Shown: positions 43,221 to 51,991, numbered from the stretch's first letter. The stretch is DNA of 64,000 bases from Streptomyces neyagawaensis (GCF_023516595.1 NZ_JAMGBG010000001.1:248001-312000), one strand, 5' to 3'. Notes: generated by a model not told the origin, from the letters alone. Program-made: numbers and translations.

Positions 43221-43874
43221 TTACGGAGTCGGCCCGTCCAGGAGCCCGGCCCGGCTCGCGATGAGTGCCGCCTGCACGCGGGTGCGGGCGCCCAGCTTGG
43301 TGAGCACGTTCTGGACGTGGGACTTCACGGTGCTCTCCTCGATGTGCAGTCTGCGGGCGATCTGCGTGTTGCTGAGGGCGTGCCCGAGCAGGGCAAGTAC
43401 GTCATGCTCACGCGGCGTCAGCTCCGCGGGCAGCGCGCACGGGCCGCCGCCCACGCTGGACACCCGGGCGATCAGTCTCCTGGTCGGTCCGGGCGAGACG
43501 AAGCCATTGCCGCGGGCGACGGCACGGATGCCGTCGAGCAGGGTGGACGCGCTGTCCTTCTTCAGTACGAAGCCGGCGGCTCCCGCCTGGAGGGTGCCGA
43601 ACAGGTACTCGTCGATGTCGAAGGTGGTGAGCGCGAGGACAGCCGGCGGATCCGGCTCGGACATGATCCTGCGGGTGGCCGCCACACCGTCCGTCTTCGG
43701 CATCCGGATGTCCATGACCACCACATCGGGACGGAGCCGGGCGGCCATGGCCACCGCTTCTTCCCCGTCGGCGGCCTCCCCGACCACCTCGAGGTCGGGC
43801 TCGACGTCGATCATGATGCGCATGCTGGTGCGCACCATGTCCTGGTCGTCGGCGAGGAGTATGGAAACCGTCAC
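43221..43874 (-). CDS. NarL/LuxR-family response regulator
   Basis: A 217-residue two-component response regulator. Receiver domain with the acidic pair D9/D10 (LLADDQ), phosphoacceptor D55 (VVMDIRMPKTDG), and the conserved Lys in GFVLKKD; LuxR-type HTH at about 150-210 (LTPREHDVLALLGHALSNTQIARRLHIEESTVKSHV split). The GTG at 43874 overlaps the histidine kinase stop (GTGA), so the pair is coupled. The TnpB-like remnant lies directly downstream. Target genes are not shown by the sequence; the divergent DUF418 gene is the obvious candidate. Confidence 0.92.
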   Translation of the reverse strand: MTVSILLADDQDMVRTSMRIMIDVEPDLEVVGEAADGEEAVAMAARLRPDVVVMDIRMPKTDGVAATRRIMSEPDPPAVLALTTFDIDEYLFGTLQAGAAGFVLKKDSASTLLDGIRAVARGNGFVSPGPTRRLIARVSSVGGGPCALPAELTPREHDVLALLGHALSNTQIARRLHIEESTVKSHVQNVLTKLGARTRVQAALIASRAGLLDGPTP

Positions 43875-45103
43875 GAGTCGTCCTTCTTCACGGGCAGGGC
43901 CGCCTCGACCGTCCAACCGCCCCCGGGCCGAGGCCCTGCCGTGGCCCAGCCGCCGCACAGCGCGGCGCGTTCACCGATCCCGATGATTCCATGACCTGAC
44001 GAGGTGGACCCCGCACCGGGCCGCAGCGCCCCGTCGTCCTCGATGTGCACACGCAGCTGATCGGGGCCGTAGTCGAGGCGGACCGTCGCGTGCGGCGGGA
44101 AGGCGTGACGGGCCACGTTCGTCAGGGCCTCCTGCACGATGCGGTAGGACGCGAGGTCGACCATGCTGGGCAGCGGGTACGGTTCGCCGCTGACGACGAT
44201 GTCCACCTGCGCGCCGGCGCGGCGGGCTTCCTCGGCCAGCAGGTCGACGTCCCGCAGCGAGGGCGGGGTGGCCGCGCCGACGCCGTCCTCGTCGTCCCGC
44301 AGGGTGCCGAGCACACTGCGCAGCTCACCGAGGGCCGTACCGATCTCATGGCCGATCTCGGCGAGGACGTCGCTCTCGGGGCTGCTGCCGCGGCCCTTGC
44401 CCACATGGTGGGCGGCGGTGATCCGTATGGTCACCGCGCTGAGCCGGTTGGCCACGACGTCGTGGAGTTCCCGTGCCAGGCGGAGCCGCTCGTCACGGAC
44501 CGCGGCGCGAGCGTCCAACCGGCGCAGCCGTTCGGCCTGTTCGGCCTGTTCGGTGGCCAGCCGGATACGGCCCCGGACCGTCTCGGCGATCGCCACCACC
44601 ACGATCGGGAGGAAGCTGACGCTCACCGTGTCGTAGATCAGCAGTTCGGTCCCGACGCCGTCCGCATCCCTCATGCGGATGACCTCGAACGCCTCCATGG
44701 CGACACACGCCCCGAGCATGGCGATGGCGGTGAGCCGCAGGCGGCTCGTTCCCTCGGCGATCGCACTGAACACGGCCACCCACAGGGCGGCCTGCGCCAT
44801 GGCCGGCAGAAGGCGTGGCTCCGACAAGGAGATGACACACGCGACGGCGTAGCCCAGAGCGGCGACGGCGAGTGCCGTCGCCGGGCGCCTGCGGCGCAGC
44901 GCCACGGACGCGACAAGCGCGACGGCGCTGACCAGGGTGACCACCAGCCACCCCGCCGTGTAGCCGAACCACAGCAGCTCACACAGGTCGATCACCGCCG
45001 CGACCACGACCATGCCCGCGACCGTGACGGCGTGGACCCGGGACAGCCTCAGCGGCCCACGCGGACCATGGGCCCCGGAAGTACTGCTACGCGGCGTCGA
45101 CAA
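43871..45103 (-). CDS. NarL-type sensor histidine kinase
   Basis: A 410-residue membrane sensor kinase of the HisKA_3 family. Five to six hydrophobic segments fill residues 25-175 with very short loops, so it may sense a membrane-borne signal or lipid rather than a soluble ligand. The phosphoacceptor is H214 in LARELHDVVANRLSAV; the ATPase domain has YRIVQEALTNVARHA (N box), HIEDDGAL and GHGIIGIGERAALCGG (G boxes). Overlaps the response regulator gene by 4 bp. Codon use is somewhat less GC-biased than in the core genes, which suggests an accessory origin. Confidence 0.92.
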   Translation of the reverse strand: MSTPRSSTSGAHGPRGPLRLSRVHAVTVAGMVVVAAVIDLCELLWFGYTAGWLVVTLVSAVALVASVALRRRRPATALAVAALGYAVACVISLSEPRLLPAMAQAALWVAVFSAIAEGTSRLRLTAIAMLGACVAMEAFEVIRMRDADGVGTELLIYDTVSVSFLPIVVVAIAETVRGRIRLATEQAEQAERLRRLDARAAVRDERLRLARELHDVVANRLSAVTIRITAAHHVGKGRGSSPESDVLAEIGHEIGTALGELRSVLGTLRDDEDGVGAATPPSLRDVDLLAEEARRAGAQVDIVVSGEPYPLPSMVDLASYRIVQEALTNVARHAFPPHATVRLDYGPDQLRVHIEDDGALRPGAGSTSSGHGIIGIGERAALCGGWATAGPRPGGGWTVEAALPVKKDDS

Positions 45104-45297
45104 AGGTCTCCTTCTTGCGCTGGTGGTCGAGACGAAATTACGGGCTGATCGCGGACGAGACGCGGCACGGGCCCCAAGACGCTACTGAGGGACTGGCCGA
45201 GAGCATGAGTGCCTCCTCCGAAATGATGAGGAGCCCCACCGGACTGAGGAGAGCGATTACGCTCAATTGGCCGAGGTGCGCGGCGAGTTCACCGTCC

Positions 45298-45303
45298 TAA
45301 CCT
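45298..45303 (+). promoter_or_regulatory. -10 box TAACCT, leaderless start
   Basis: TAACCT ends exactly 6 nt before ATG 45310, which has no ribosome site, so the DUF418 mRNA is likely leaderless. Confidence 0.4.
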
Positions 45304-45309
45304 CGCGGA

Positions 45310-46533
45310 ATGTCAAACTCACATGGCGTCAAGCGAGTTCAATCCCTTGATGTGTTGCGCGGCATCGCGATCGTCGGGACATTGCTGACCAACATCTGGC
45401 TCTTCACCGGTGGACTGGGCGGCGAATCGATCGGCCGGCTCGACGGGCGGTGGGAGGAGGACATCTCGCTCCTGTCCGGCGTGCTGTCGAACGGCAAATT
45501 CCTAGGGCTGTTGTCCATATTGTTCGGCGTCGGCATGGCCATTCAGTTCGAGTCGGCGATGCGTCACGGACACCGCTGGCCCTGGCGGTACGAGTGGCGT
45601 TCGCTGCTGCTTCTGGCGGACGGCTTCATCCACTTCGCGCTCGTGGTCGATTTCGACATCCTCATGGGATACGCATTGGTGGCGATGGTCGTCGCCCCGC
45701 TGCTTCGGCTGCGGACCAAGTGGCTGGTCGTGGCCGCCGCGCTCGCCGGCGCACTGCATGTGTTCCTGCAATTCCGCAACATGTCAGGGGTGGCGGCCTT
45801 CACCAAACCACCGCTGCCCGAAGATTTCGGTGGCGACGCGGCACGCACAGAAGACTGGTCGAATCTTCCCACCCCCACATACTTCGAGGAAGTGGCCGGT
45901 CGGATAGGGGACTTCTGGAACGCCAGGTATGAGGCGTTCATCATTGTTCCTCCCCTGTCGGCCTTCCTGTTCCTCTCCGGGGTGCTGCTGTGGCGGGCCG
46001 GGCTGTTCAAAGGAGACGAGCGTGCGCGGACATTGAGCCGTCGACTCGCCCTCGGGGGCCTGGGCGCGGGGGCCCCGCTGACGGTGTGGGAGTACCTGCC
46101 CCTGCCGGGCGGGGAGATCACCGGTGCGCTTTCGCGGTACACCATCGCCCCCGTCGTGGCCTTCGGATATCTGGGGCTGACCCTCATCCTGCTGCGGCGC
46201 CGCGGCGGCTCCGGGTTCTTCGCCCGCCGGTTGGCCGACGTCGGCAAGACGGCGCTGTCGTGCTACATGCTGCAGAACGTCGTCGCCCTGGTCCTCTTCA
46301 GCGGATGGGGCCTTGCCCTGGGGCCGTTGGGCAGCGTCGGCACGATCGCCGCCTGGGCCGGGATCAGCGGTCTGCTCATGTTCGCCGCGTCCCTGTGGCT
46401 GCGGCGCTTTCGGCAGGGACCGTTCGAACTGGTATGGCGGGCAGCCGTGGACGCGCCCTTCCGCAAGGCGGACCGCACGCGTGCACACGAGCGGCGCGAA
46501 CGCGAGAAGGACGCTTCCCTGAGCGCCTCATAG
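45310..46533 (+). CDS. DUF418 family membrane protein
   Basis: A 407-residue polytopic membrane protein with about 10 hydrophobic segments. The N-terminal RVQSLDVLRGIAIVGTLLTNI is the DUF418/acyltransferase-3-like signature, FIHFALVVDFDILMGYALVAM follows, and the C-terminal DUF418 domain has VGKTALSCYMLQNVVALVLF. DUF418 proteins are putative membrane transporters or acyl-group transferases of unknown substrate. Codon use is less GC-rich than in neighbours (several AAT, ATT, TTC-poor stretches). Divergent from the sensor kinase operon with 206 bp between them, so it may be regulated by that system. Confidence 0.83.
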   Translation: MSNSHGVKRVQSLDVLRGIAIVGTLLTNIWLFTGGLGGESIGRLDGRWEEDISLLSGVLSNGKFLGLLSILFGVGMAIQFESAMRHGHRWPWRYEWRSLLLLADGFIHFALVVDFDILMGYALVAMVVAPLLRLRTKWLVVAAALAGALHVFLQFRNMSGVAAFTKPPLPEDFGGDAARTEDWSNLPTPTYFEEVAGRIGDFWNARYEAFIIVPPLSAFLFLSGVLLWRAGLFKGDERARTLSRRLALGGLGAGAPLTVWEYLPLPGGEITGALSRYTIAPVVAFGYLGLTLILLRRRGGSGFFARRLADVGKTALSCYMLQNVVALVLFSGWGLALGPLGSVGTIAAWAGISGLLMFAASLWLRRFRQGPFELVWRAAVDAPFRKADRTRAHERREREKDASLSAS

Positions 46534-46565
46534 CGGCGCCTCACCTGCCCGGCGTCACGGGGCGG

Positions 46566-47633
46566 CTATCGCGCGGTCTGCTCGTGGACGTACTCCACGA
46601 GGCGGGTCAGCGCGTCGGGGTCGGTGGAGGGCAGGACGCCGTGGCCCAGGTTGAAGACATGGCCCTCCAGGCCGGCGGCCGAGTCGAGCACCTCGCGGGT
46701 CTTGGTCCGGACGGCCTCGGGGCCGGCGAACAGGACCGTCGGGTCGAGGTTGCCCTGGAGCGCCTTGCCGGGGCCGACGCGGCGGGCGGCCTCGTCGAGC
46801 GGGACACGCCAGTCGACGCCGACGACGTCCGCGCCCGCCTCGCCCATGAGGCCCAGCAGCTCGCCGGTGCCGACGCCGAAGTGGATGCGCGGGACGCCGT
46901 ATCCGGCGACGGCGTCGAAGACCTTCGCGGAGGCGGGCAGCACCGAACGGCGGTAGTCGGCGGGGGCGAGCGCACCGGCCCAGGAGTCGAACAGCTGGAC
47001 GGCGGAGGCGCCGGCCTCGATCTGGACGCGGAGGAACGCGGCGGTGATCTCGGCCAGCCGGTCGAGCAGGTCGGCCCAGAGCTCCGGGTCGCCGTACATC
47101 ATCGCCTTGGCGTTCTCGTACGTGCGGGAGGGGCCGCCCTCGACGAGATAACTGGCCAGGGTGAAGGGGGCGCCCGCGAAGCCGATGAGCGGGGTCCCGC
47201 CCAGCTCGGCGGTGAGCAGCTTGATCGCCTCGGTGACGTACGAGACGTCCTCGGGGGTCAGGTCGCGCAGCTGGGCGAGGTCGGCGCGGCTGCGGATCGG
47301 GCGCTCGACGACCGGGCCGACGCCGGGCTTGATGTCGAGGTCGATGCCGATGGCCTTGAGCGGGACGACGATGTCGCTGAAGTAGATCGCCGCGTCCACA
47401 TGGTGCCGGCGGACCGGCTGGAGGGTGATCTCCGTGACCAGCTCGGGCCGCATGCACGACTCCAGCATCGGGATGCCCTCGCGCACCTTCAGGTACTCCG
47501 GCAGCGAGCGCCCGGCCTGCCGCATGAACCACACCGGCGTGTGCGGCACGGGCTCGCGCCTGCACGCCTTGAGGAAGGCGGAGTCATACGTGGCGGTCGG
47601 CTGGTGGCCCGAGGGGCTGGCGTTGGCACTCAC
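46566..47633 (-). CDS. hemE: Uroporphyrinogen decarboxylase
   Basis: A 355-residue cytoplasmic enzyme that removes four carboxyl groups from uroporphyrinogen III to give coproporphyrinogen III, the substrate of CgoX encoded elsewhere in the window. Signature [15 protein letters not shown] near residue 35 (Ser in place of the common Tyr, normal in actinobacteria, as far as I recall), central [41 protein letters not shown] and the C-terminal [16 protein letters not shown] 47633 is the start closest to the conserved N-terminus; the longer upstream frame is not protein-like. Confidence 0.95.
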   Translation of the reverse strand: MSANASPSGHQPTATYDSAFLKACRREPVPHTPVWFMRQAGRSLPEYLKVREGIPMLESCMRPELVTEITLQPVRRHHVDAAIYFSDIVVPLKAIGIDLDIKPGVGPVVERPIRSRADLAQLRDLTPEDVSYVTEAIKLLTAELGGTPLIGFAGAPFTLASYLVEGGPSRTYENAKAMMYGDPELWADLLDRLAEITAAFLRVQIEAGASAVQLFDSWAGALAPADYRRSVLPASAKVFDAVAGYGVPRIHFGVGTGELLGLMGEAGADVVGVDWRVPLDEAARRVGPGKALQGNLDPTVLFAGPEAVRTKTREVLDSAAGLEGHVFNLGHGVLPSTDPDALTRLVEYVHEQTAR

Positions 47634-47807
47634 GAGGCAAAGTCTCGCACGCCCGCTTGACAGGGACGGCCGGGGCTGTGGACAACGCGGGCACCGAACG
47701 TTTCCGGCCACCACCTGCGGGACACGGCCCTGCCGCGTTCGCTGAGCGCGATCCGACCGTGACCCAGCGCACGGGTGTCTTGCCCTGCGCCGGGGCTCCG
47801 TTCCCCT

Positions 47808-47813
47808 TACTGT
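47808..47813 (+). promoter_or_regulatory. -10 box TACTGT, leaderless start
   Basis: TACTGT ends exactly 6 nt before ATG 47820 with no ribosome site, indicating a leaderless mRNA for the DUF3000 gene. Confidence 0.45.
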
Positions 47814-47819
47814 TCCGGC

Positions 47820-48491
47820 ATGGCTGCGGCTCAGGGACGACTGTCGGACGACGCTGGCGGAATGGACGACGCGAAGGAGGGGGAGCGCGATGCGGGCGGG
47901 ACGGCCCCGTTGCCGTTCCGCTCCGCGGTCGACGCGCTGAGGGCCCCACGCCTGCGGCCGGAGATCGAGATCGAGCCCACCCGGCCGCCGCAGCGGCTCG
48001 CCCCCTACGCGTACGCTCTGGAGGCCGCGGTCGTCGAGGGCGACGAGGACCTGGCCGACGGCCGTCTCGTCCTGCTGTACGACCCGGCGGGCCACGACGC
48101 CTGGCAGGGTTCCTTCCGGCTGGTGACGCTGGTCCGCGCGGAGCTGGAGCCGGAGATGGCCGCGGACCCGCTGCTGCCCGAGGTGTGCTGGTCCTGGCTG
48201 ACCGGCGCGCTGGAGACGCGCGGGCTGTCGTACGGCGAGCCGAGCGGGACGGTGACCCGGGCCGGCTCGCACTACTTCGGCGGCCTGGCGGCGCGGCCCG
48301 CCGCCTCGCAGATCGAGATCCGGGCGTCCTGGACCCCGCGTGAGGTGCTGGGCGGTGTCCCGGACACCGCGGCGCACCTCGCGGCCTGGTGCGATCTGCT
48401 CGCCCAGATCGCCGGGCTGCCGCCGGCCGTTGATCCGGGGGACGCGGCCGTGGTGACGCTGCCGCAGCGGCGGGGGCCCCAGTCACGCTGA
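47820..48491 (+). CDS. DUF3000 family protein
   Basis: A 223-residue cytoplasmic protein conserved in actinobacteria between hemE and whiI. The domain runs from [20 protein letters not shown] to the C-terminus with [31 protein letters not shown] and [22 protein letters not shown]. Function unknown. ATG 47820 lies 6 nt after a TACTGT box; the frame is open a little further upstream. Followed by a strong terminator that separates it from whiI. Confidence 0.85.
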   Translation: MAAAQGRLSDDAGGMDDAKEGERDAGGTAPLPFRSAVDALRAPRLRPEIEIEPTRPPQRLAPYAYALEAAVVEGDEDLADGRLVLLYDPAGHDAWQGSFRLVTLVRAELEPEMAADPLLPEVCWSWLTGALETRGLSYGEPSGTVTRAGSHYFGGLAARPAASQIEIRASWTPREVLGGVPDTAAHLAAWCDLLAQIAGLPPAVDPGDAAVVTLPQRRGPQSR

Positions 48492-48508
48492 CACTCGTCG
48501 CCGTCCGA

Positions 48509-48540
48509 GGACCGTGCCCCGAGGGGCACGGTCCTTTTTT
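48509..48540 (+). terminator. Rho-independent terminator with T-run
   Basis: Perfect 12-bp arms GGACCGTGCCCC / GGGGCACGGTCC with a 2-nt centre, followed by six Ts. Textbook intrinsic terminator 18 bp after the DUF3000 stop. Confidence 0.9.
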
Positions 48541-48695
48541 CGGGTCGTGTCCGCCACGCCGATCGACACCATCACTTTGTCGATACGGCCACTTTCGGCC
48601 TCGTATCGACGCGAAGCGACACCGTTCGGTCTTCGAATGATCGAAGGCGTGTCCGAATTGCACGGATTGTTACTCACCAAATCGTGATCATTCTC
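48541..48695. promoter_or_regulatory. whiI upstream region with two inverted repeats
   Basis: Contains TCGATACG-GCC ... GGC-CTCGTATCGA (48580-48609) and CTTCGA-ATGA-TCGAAG (48631-48646). The second lies 50-65 bp upstream of the sigma-WhiG-like -35 element and could be a regulator site; whiI homologues are reported to be autoregulated. Confidence 0.4.
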
Positions 48696-48723
48696 TAAAG
48701 GAGCAGAGGTTTGATGCCGAAGA
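48696..48723 (+). promoter_or_regulatory. Sigma-WhiG-type promoter of whiI
   Basis: TAAA (48696-48699), a 16-nt spacer, then GCCGAAGA (48716-48723). The consensus for the sporulation sigma factor WhiG is TAAA-N15/16-GCCGATAA; six of eight -10 bases match. Transcription would start near 48730, downstream of the ATG at 48711, so the longer open frame cannot be the real start of whiI. Confidence 0.7.
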
Positions 48724-48812
48724 CCTCTGTGACCTTGAAAGCACGGTTCGTCCCGGCTTCGACCCCACGAGCCCAACGAGCCGGCCCCTCGTCCCGCACC
48801 CCAGGAGGCCTG

Positions 48813-49472
48813 GTGTCCGTTCTCCTCGAGCAGCCCGCAAGCCTGGTCGCCTACCGTCCGAACAAGCCGACCGCGATGGTGGTGGTGGCCGATCCACGTG
48901 TCCGGTCGACCGTCACCCGGCACCTGTGGGCCCTCGGTGTCCGCGATGTCATCGAGGCCTCGTCCATCGCCGAGGCCCGTCCCCGCATCGGCAACCCCCG
49001 TGACATCTGCGTGGCAGACGTCCACCTGCCGGACGGCTCCGGCCTGACCCTCCTCTCCGAGACCCGAGCCGCAGGCTGGCCCAACGGCCTCGCGCTCTCC
49101 GCCGCCGACGACATCGGCGCCGTCCGCAACGCCCTCGCGGGCGGCGTGAAGGGATACGTCGTCACCGGCACCCGCACCAACATCGGACTGCCCACCCGTC
49201 CCGGCGCCGCTCCCCTCGGCTCCGCCGCCCGTATGCACCGCCGCCCCCCGGGTGCCCCGAGCCACCCGGGCGGCTACCGGGAGCTGTCGGGCCGCGAGGT
49301 CGAGGTGCTGCGCCTGGTCGCGGAGGGCCAGTCGAACAAGGCGATCGGCGTGTCGATGGGCCTGTCCGCGCTCACCGTCAAGAGCCACCTCGCCCGTATC
49401 GCCCGCAAGCTCGGCACCGGTGACCGCGCCGGAATGGTCGCGGTGGCCCTGCGTACCGGGATCATCCACTGA
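48813..49472 (+). CDS. whiI: Atypical orphan response regulator WhiI (sporulation)
   Basis: A 219-residue LuxR-type transcription factor matching WhiI of Streptomyces, needed for late aerial-hypha sporulation, identified by sequence and gene context (hemE, DUF3000, rnd). The receiver keeps the phosphoacceptor-position Asp (CVADVHLPDGSG) but has lost one Asp of the acidic pair (VVVADPRV) and the invariant Lys (GYVVTG), so normal phosphorylation is unlikely. The LuxR HTH is at about 155-215 (LSGREVEVLRLVAEGQSNKAIG, split). No kinase gene adjoins. GTG 48813 is chosen because AGGAGG lies 4 nt upstream and the promoter lies between it and the earlier ATG. Confidence 0.88.
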   Translation: MSVLLEQPASLVAYRPNKPTAMVVVADPRVRSTVTRHLWALGVRDVIEASSIAEARPRIGNPRDICVADVHLPDGSGLTLLSETRAAGWPNGLALSAADDIGAVRNALAGGVKGYVVTGTRTNIGLPTRPGAAPLGSAARMHRRPPGAPSHPGGYRELSGREVEVLRLVAEGQSNKAIGVSMGLSALTVKSHLARIARKLGTGDRAGMVAVALRTGIIH

Positions 49473-49607
49473 GGTCGCACCGCAGCGGCCGGAAATCGCG
49501 CCGGAGCGGCCGAGAGGAGGACGAGATCATTCGATGACGCCCGGTCCCTCCCGATTCGCCGGGAAGTTTCACTGACACGTGTGACACATGACTTGTTTAC
49601 GCCCCTG

Positions 49608-49645
49608 CATGGCCCGCCGACGGAACGTTCCGTCGGCGGGCCATG
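49608..49645. terminator. Perfect 38-bp palindrome after whiI
   Basis: A perfect inverted repeat with no spacer, centre AACGTT, arms ending CATGGCCCGCCGACGG. It lies 136 bp after the whiI stop and 25 bp before the rnd start. Most likely the whiI terminator hairpin; the absence of any loop also allows DNA cruciform extrusion. Confidence 0.65.
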
Positions 49646-49657
49646 TCCATACACAGA

Positions 49658-49663
49658 TACCCT
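49658..49663 (+). promoter_or_regulatory. -10 box TACCCT, leaderless start of rnd
   Basis: TACCCT ends exactly 6 nt before GTG 49670; no ribosome site precedes the GTG. Confidence 0.4.
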
Positions 49664-49669
49664 TGACAG

Positions 49670-50965
49670 GTGACCGACGCCCAAGAGACCGCAGCAGACA
49701 GCACCCTGCGAACCACCGGAGGCGCCCCTCCGGACGACGGCGGATCTTCTGACGCGGAGGCGCCGATCCCTTTGCTGGAGCCGCGGGACGGCATTCCGCC
49801 CGTGATCGCCGACGAGGCGACGCTGGCCGAGGTGATCGCCGCGTTCGCCGCCGGCTCCGGCCCCGTCGCCGTCGACGCCGAACGCGCGTCCGGATAGCCC
49901 GACGGCCAGCGCGCCTATCTGGTGCAGCTGCGCCGTGAGGGCGCGGGCACCGCGCTCATCGACCCCATCGCCTGCCCGGACCTCTCCGGCCTCGGCGAGG
50001 CGCTCTCCGACGTGGAGTGGGTGCTCCACGCCGCCACCCAGGACCTGCCGTGTCTGCGCGAGATAGACATGGTCCCCAGCCGTCTCTTCGACACCGAGCT
50101 GGCCGGCCGGCTCGCCGGGTTCCCCCGCGTCGGCCTCGGCGCGATGGTGGAGAACGTCCTCGGCTACGTCCTGGAGAAGGGCCACTCCGCGGTCGACTGG
50201 TCGACCCGCCCGCTGCCCGAGCCCTGGCTGCGCTACGCCGCCCTCGACGTGGAGCTCCTCGTCGACCTGCGGGACGCGCTGGAGAAGGAGCTGGACCGGC
50301 AGGGCAAGCTCGAATGGGCCCGCCAGGAGTTCGACGCGATCGCGACGGCGCCGCCCGCCGAGCCCCGCAAGGACCCGTGGCGGCGTACGTCCGGGATGCA
50401 CAAGGTACGACGCCGGCGGCAGATGGCGGTCGTGCGGGAGCTGTGGGAGGCCCGGGACCGTATCGCGCGGCGACGGGACGTCTCCCCGGGCAAGGTGCTC
50501 AGCGACGCGGCGATCGTCGAGGCGGCCCTGGCGCTGCCGGCGGGCGCGCAGGCCCTCGCCGCGCTGAACGGCTTCGGACACCGCATGGGACGGCGGCAGC
50601 TGGAGCAGTGGCAGGCGGCGGTGGACCGGGCGAAGGCACTGCCCGAGACCGCGCTGCCGGCGCACGGGCAACCGGTGACCGGGCCGCCGCCGCCGAAGGC
50701 GTGGGCCGACAAGGACCCGGCGGCGGCCGCGCGGCTGTCCGCGGCGCGGGCCGGGGTCAGCGCGCTCGCGGAGCAGCTGAACATGCCGCAGGAGAACCTG
50801 ATCACGCCGGACACGGTGCGGCGTCTGTGCTGGGAGCCGCCGGCCACGGCCGACGCCGACTCGATCTCCGCCTCGCTCGCGGGGTACGGGGCGCGGGCGT
50901 GGCAGGTGGAGCTGGTGACGCCGGTGCTGGTGGGGGCGCTGTCGGCTGTGGGTAAGAGCGCGTAG
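49670..50965 (+). pseudogene. rnd: Ribonuclease D with an in-frame amber codon
   Basis: A 432-codon frame encoding a DEDD-type 3'-5' exoribonuclease (tRNA 3' trimming). The first exonuclease motif (VAVDAERASG, ending at 49894) is followed at once by TAG (49895-49897), then the frame resumes unchanged with PDGQRAYLVQLRREG. Relatives usually read VDAERASGYRYGQRAYL, so the stop replaces Tyr and the next two codons also differ (Arg to Pro, Tyr to Asp), with no length change. Later parts are intact: the ExoII region HAATQDLPCL, ExoIII LRYAALDVELLVDL and the HRDC domain (about 220-310). Either a real nonsense mutation, a base-calling error, or recoding. Confidence 0.8.
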
Positions 50966-51136
50966 CCGCGTCCGCGGGAAGGGCCGCTTCGGGGGTGCGA
51001 CGTGGGTGTGGGTGCGTACACGGGTGCGGGTGCGTACACGGGTGCGGGTGCGTGGGGGCTGGTCGCGCCCACGCGGCGGAGCCGCAGATGTCACGCCCCG
51101 CGCCCCTGAGGTGCCCGGCTGCCCTGCGGCGCCCTC

Positions 51137-51991
51137 CTACTTCGTCGCTCCCCTCATGAAGCCGTTGTAGATGAACCTCTGCAGGGCCAGGAAGACGATC
51201 AGGGTCGGCAGGATGACCAGGACCGTTCCCGCCGAGATCGTTTCCCAGTGGGCGGCGTAGGGGCCCTTGAAGCGGAACAGGGATGTCGAGATCACGCCAA
51301 GGTCTTCCGAGGGCATGTAGAGGAAGGGGATGTAGAAGTCGTTGTAGACGGTGATCCCCTTCACGATGACGACGGTCGCGATCGCCGGCTTCAGGAGCGG
51401 GAAGATGATCTTCCGGTAGATGGTGAACGCGTTGGCGCCGTCGAGGCGGGCGGCCTCGTCCAGGGAGATCGGGATCGATCGGACGAACTGCAGGAAGATG
51501 TAGATCGAGACGATGTCGGTGCCCATGTAGAGGGCGATCGGCGCCCAGAGGCTGTCGAACATGCCGAAGCTGTCGACGATCTGGAAGGTCGCCACCTGGG
51601 TGGTCACCCCCGGCACCAGCGTGGCGACGAGGAAGAGCGCGACGACCAGCTTGCGGAAGCGGAAGGTGAACCGGTCGATGGCGTAGGCGGCCATCGAGCC
51701 GATGACCACCGTGCCGGTGACGGCGAACAGCAGGATGAAGGCCGTGTTGCCGAAGGCCGCGAGCATCTCGCCGTCCTGGAACGCGGTCGCGTAGTTCCGG
51801 AAGTTGAGGAGATCGTCGGGCAGGCCGAGTGCCCGGCTGCCCTTCGCCATCTCCCGCTCGGACTTGAGCGACGTCAGGAACACCACGGCGAGCGGCAGCA
51901 GGACGACCACGGACGCCACGACCAGGGAGAGATGCGTGAGCGTCCGGGCGACCCGGCGGCGTACGACCGGGGTCGGGTGCGCGAGCGTCAT
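51137..51991 (-). CDS. Sugar ABC transporter permease (MalG-type)
   Basis: A 284-residue inner-membrane permease of the carbohydrate uptake family 1. Six membrane segments, with the EAA loop that contacts the ATPase visible as ISLDEAARLDGANAFTIYRKIIFPLLKPA. Start ATG 51991 overlaps the stop of the first permease (ATGA). Third gene of a binding protein-permease-permease operon without its own ATPase; in Streptomyces such systems generally share the MsiK ATPase. The adjacent GH2 mannosidase suggests a manno-oligosaccharide substrate. Confidence 0.92.
   Translation of the reverse strand: MTLAHPTPVVRRRVARTLTHLSLVVASVVVLLPLAVVFLTSLKSEREMAKGSRALGLPDDLLNFRNYATAFQDGEMLAAFGNTAFILLFAVTGTVVIGSMAAYAIDRFTFRFRKLVVALFLVATLVPGVTTQVATFQIVDSFGMFDSLWAPIALYMGTDIVSIYIFLQFVRSIPISLDEAARLDGANAFTIYRKIIFPLLKPAIATVVIVKGITVYNDFYIPFLYMPSEDLGVISTSLFRFKGPYAAHWETISAGTVLVILPTLIVFLALQRFIYNGFMRGATK

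Noticed and set aside
48483..49469. Leftward frame over whiI
   Set aside because: Antisense shadow of the LuxR-type regulator, which has a promoter, ribosome site and conserved domain.
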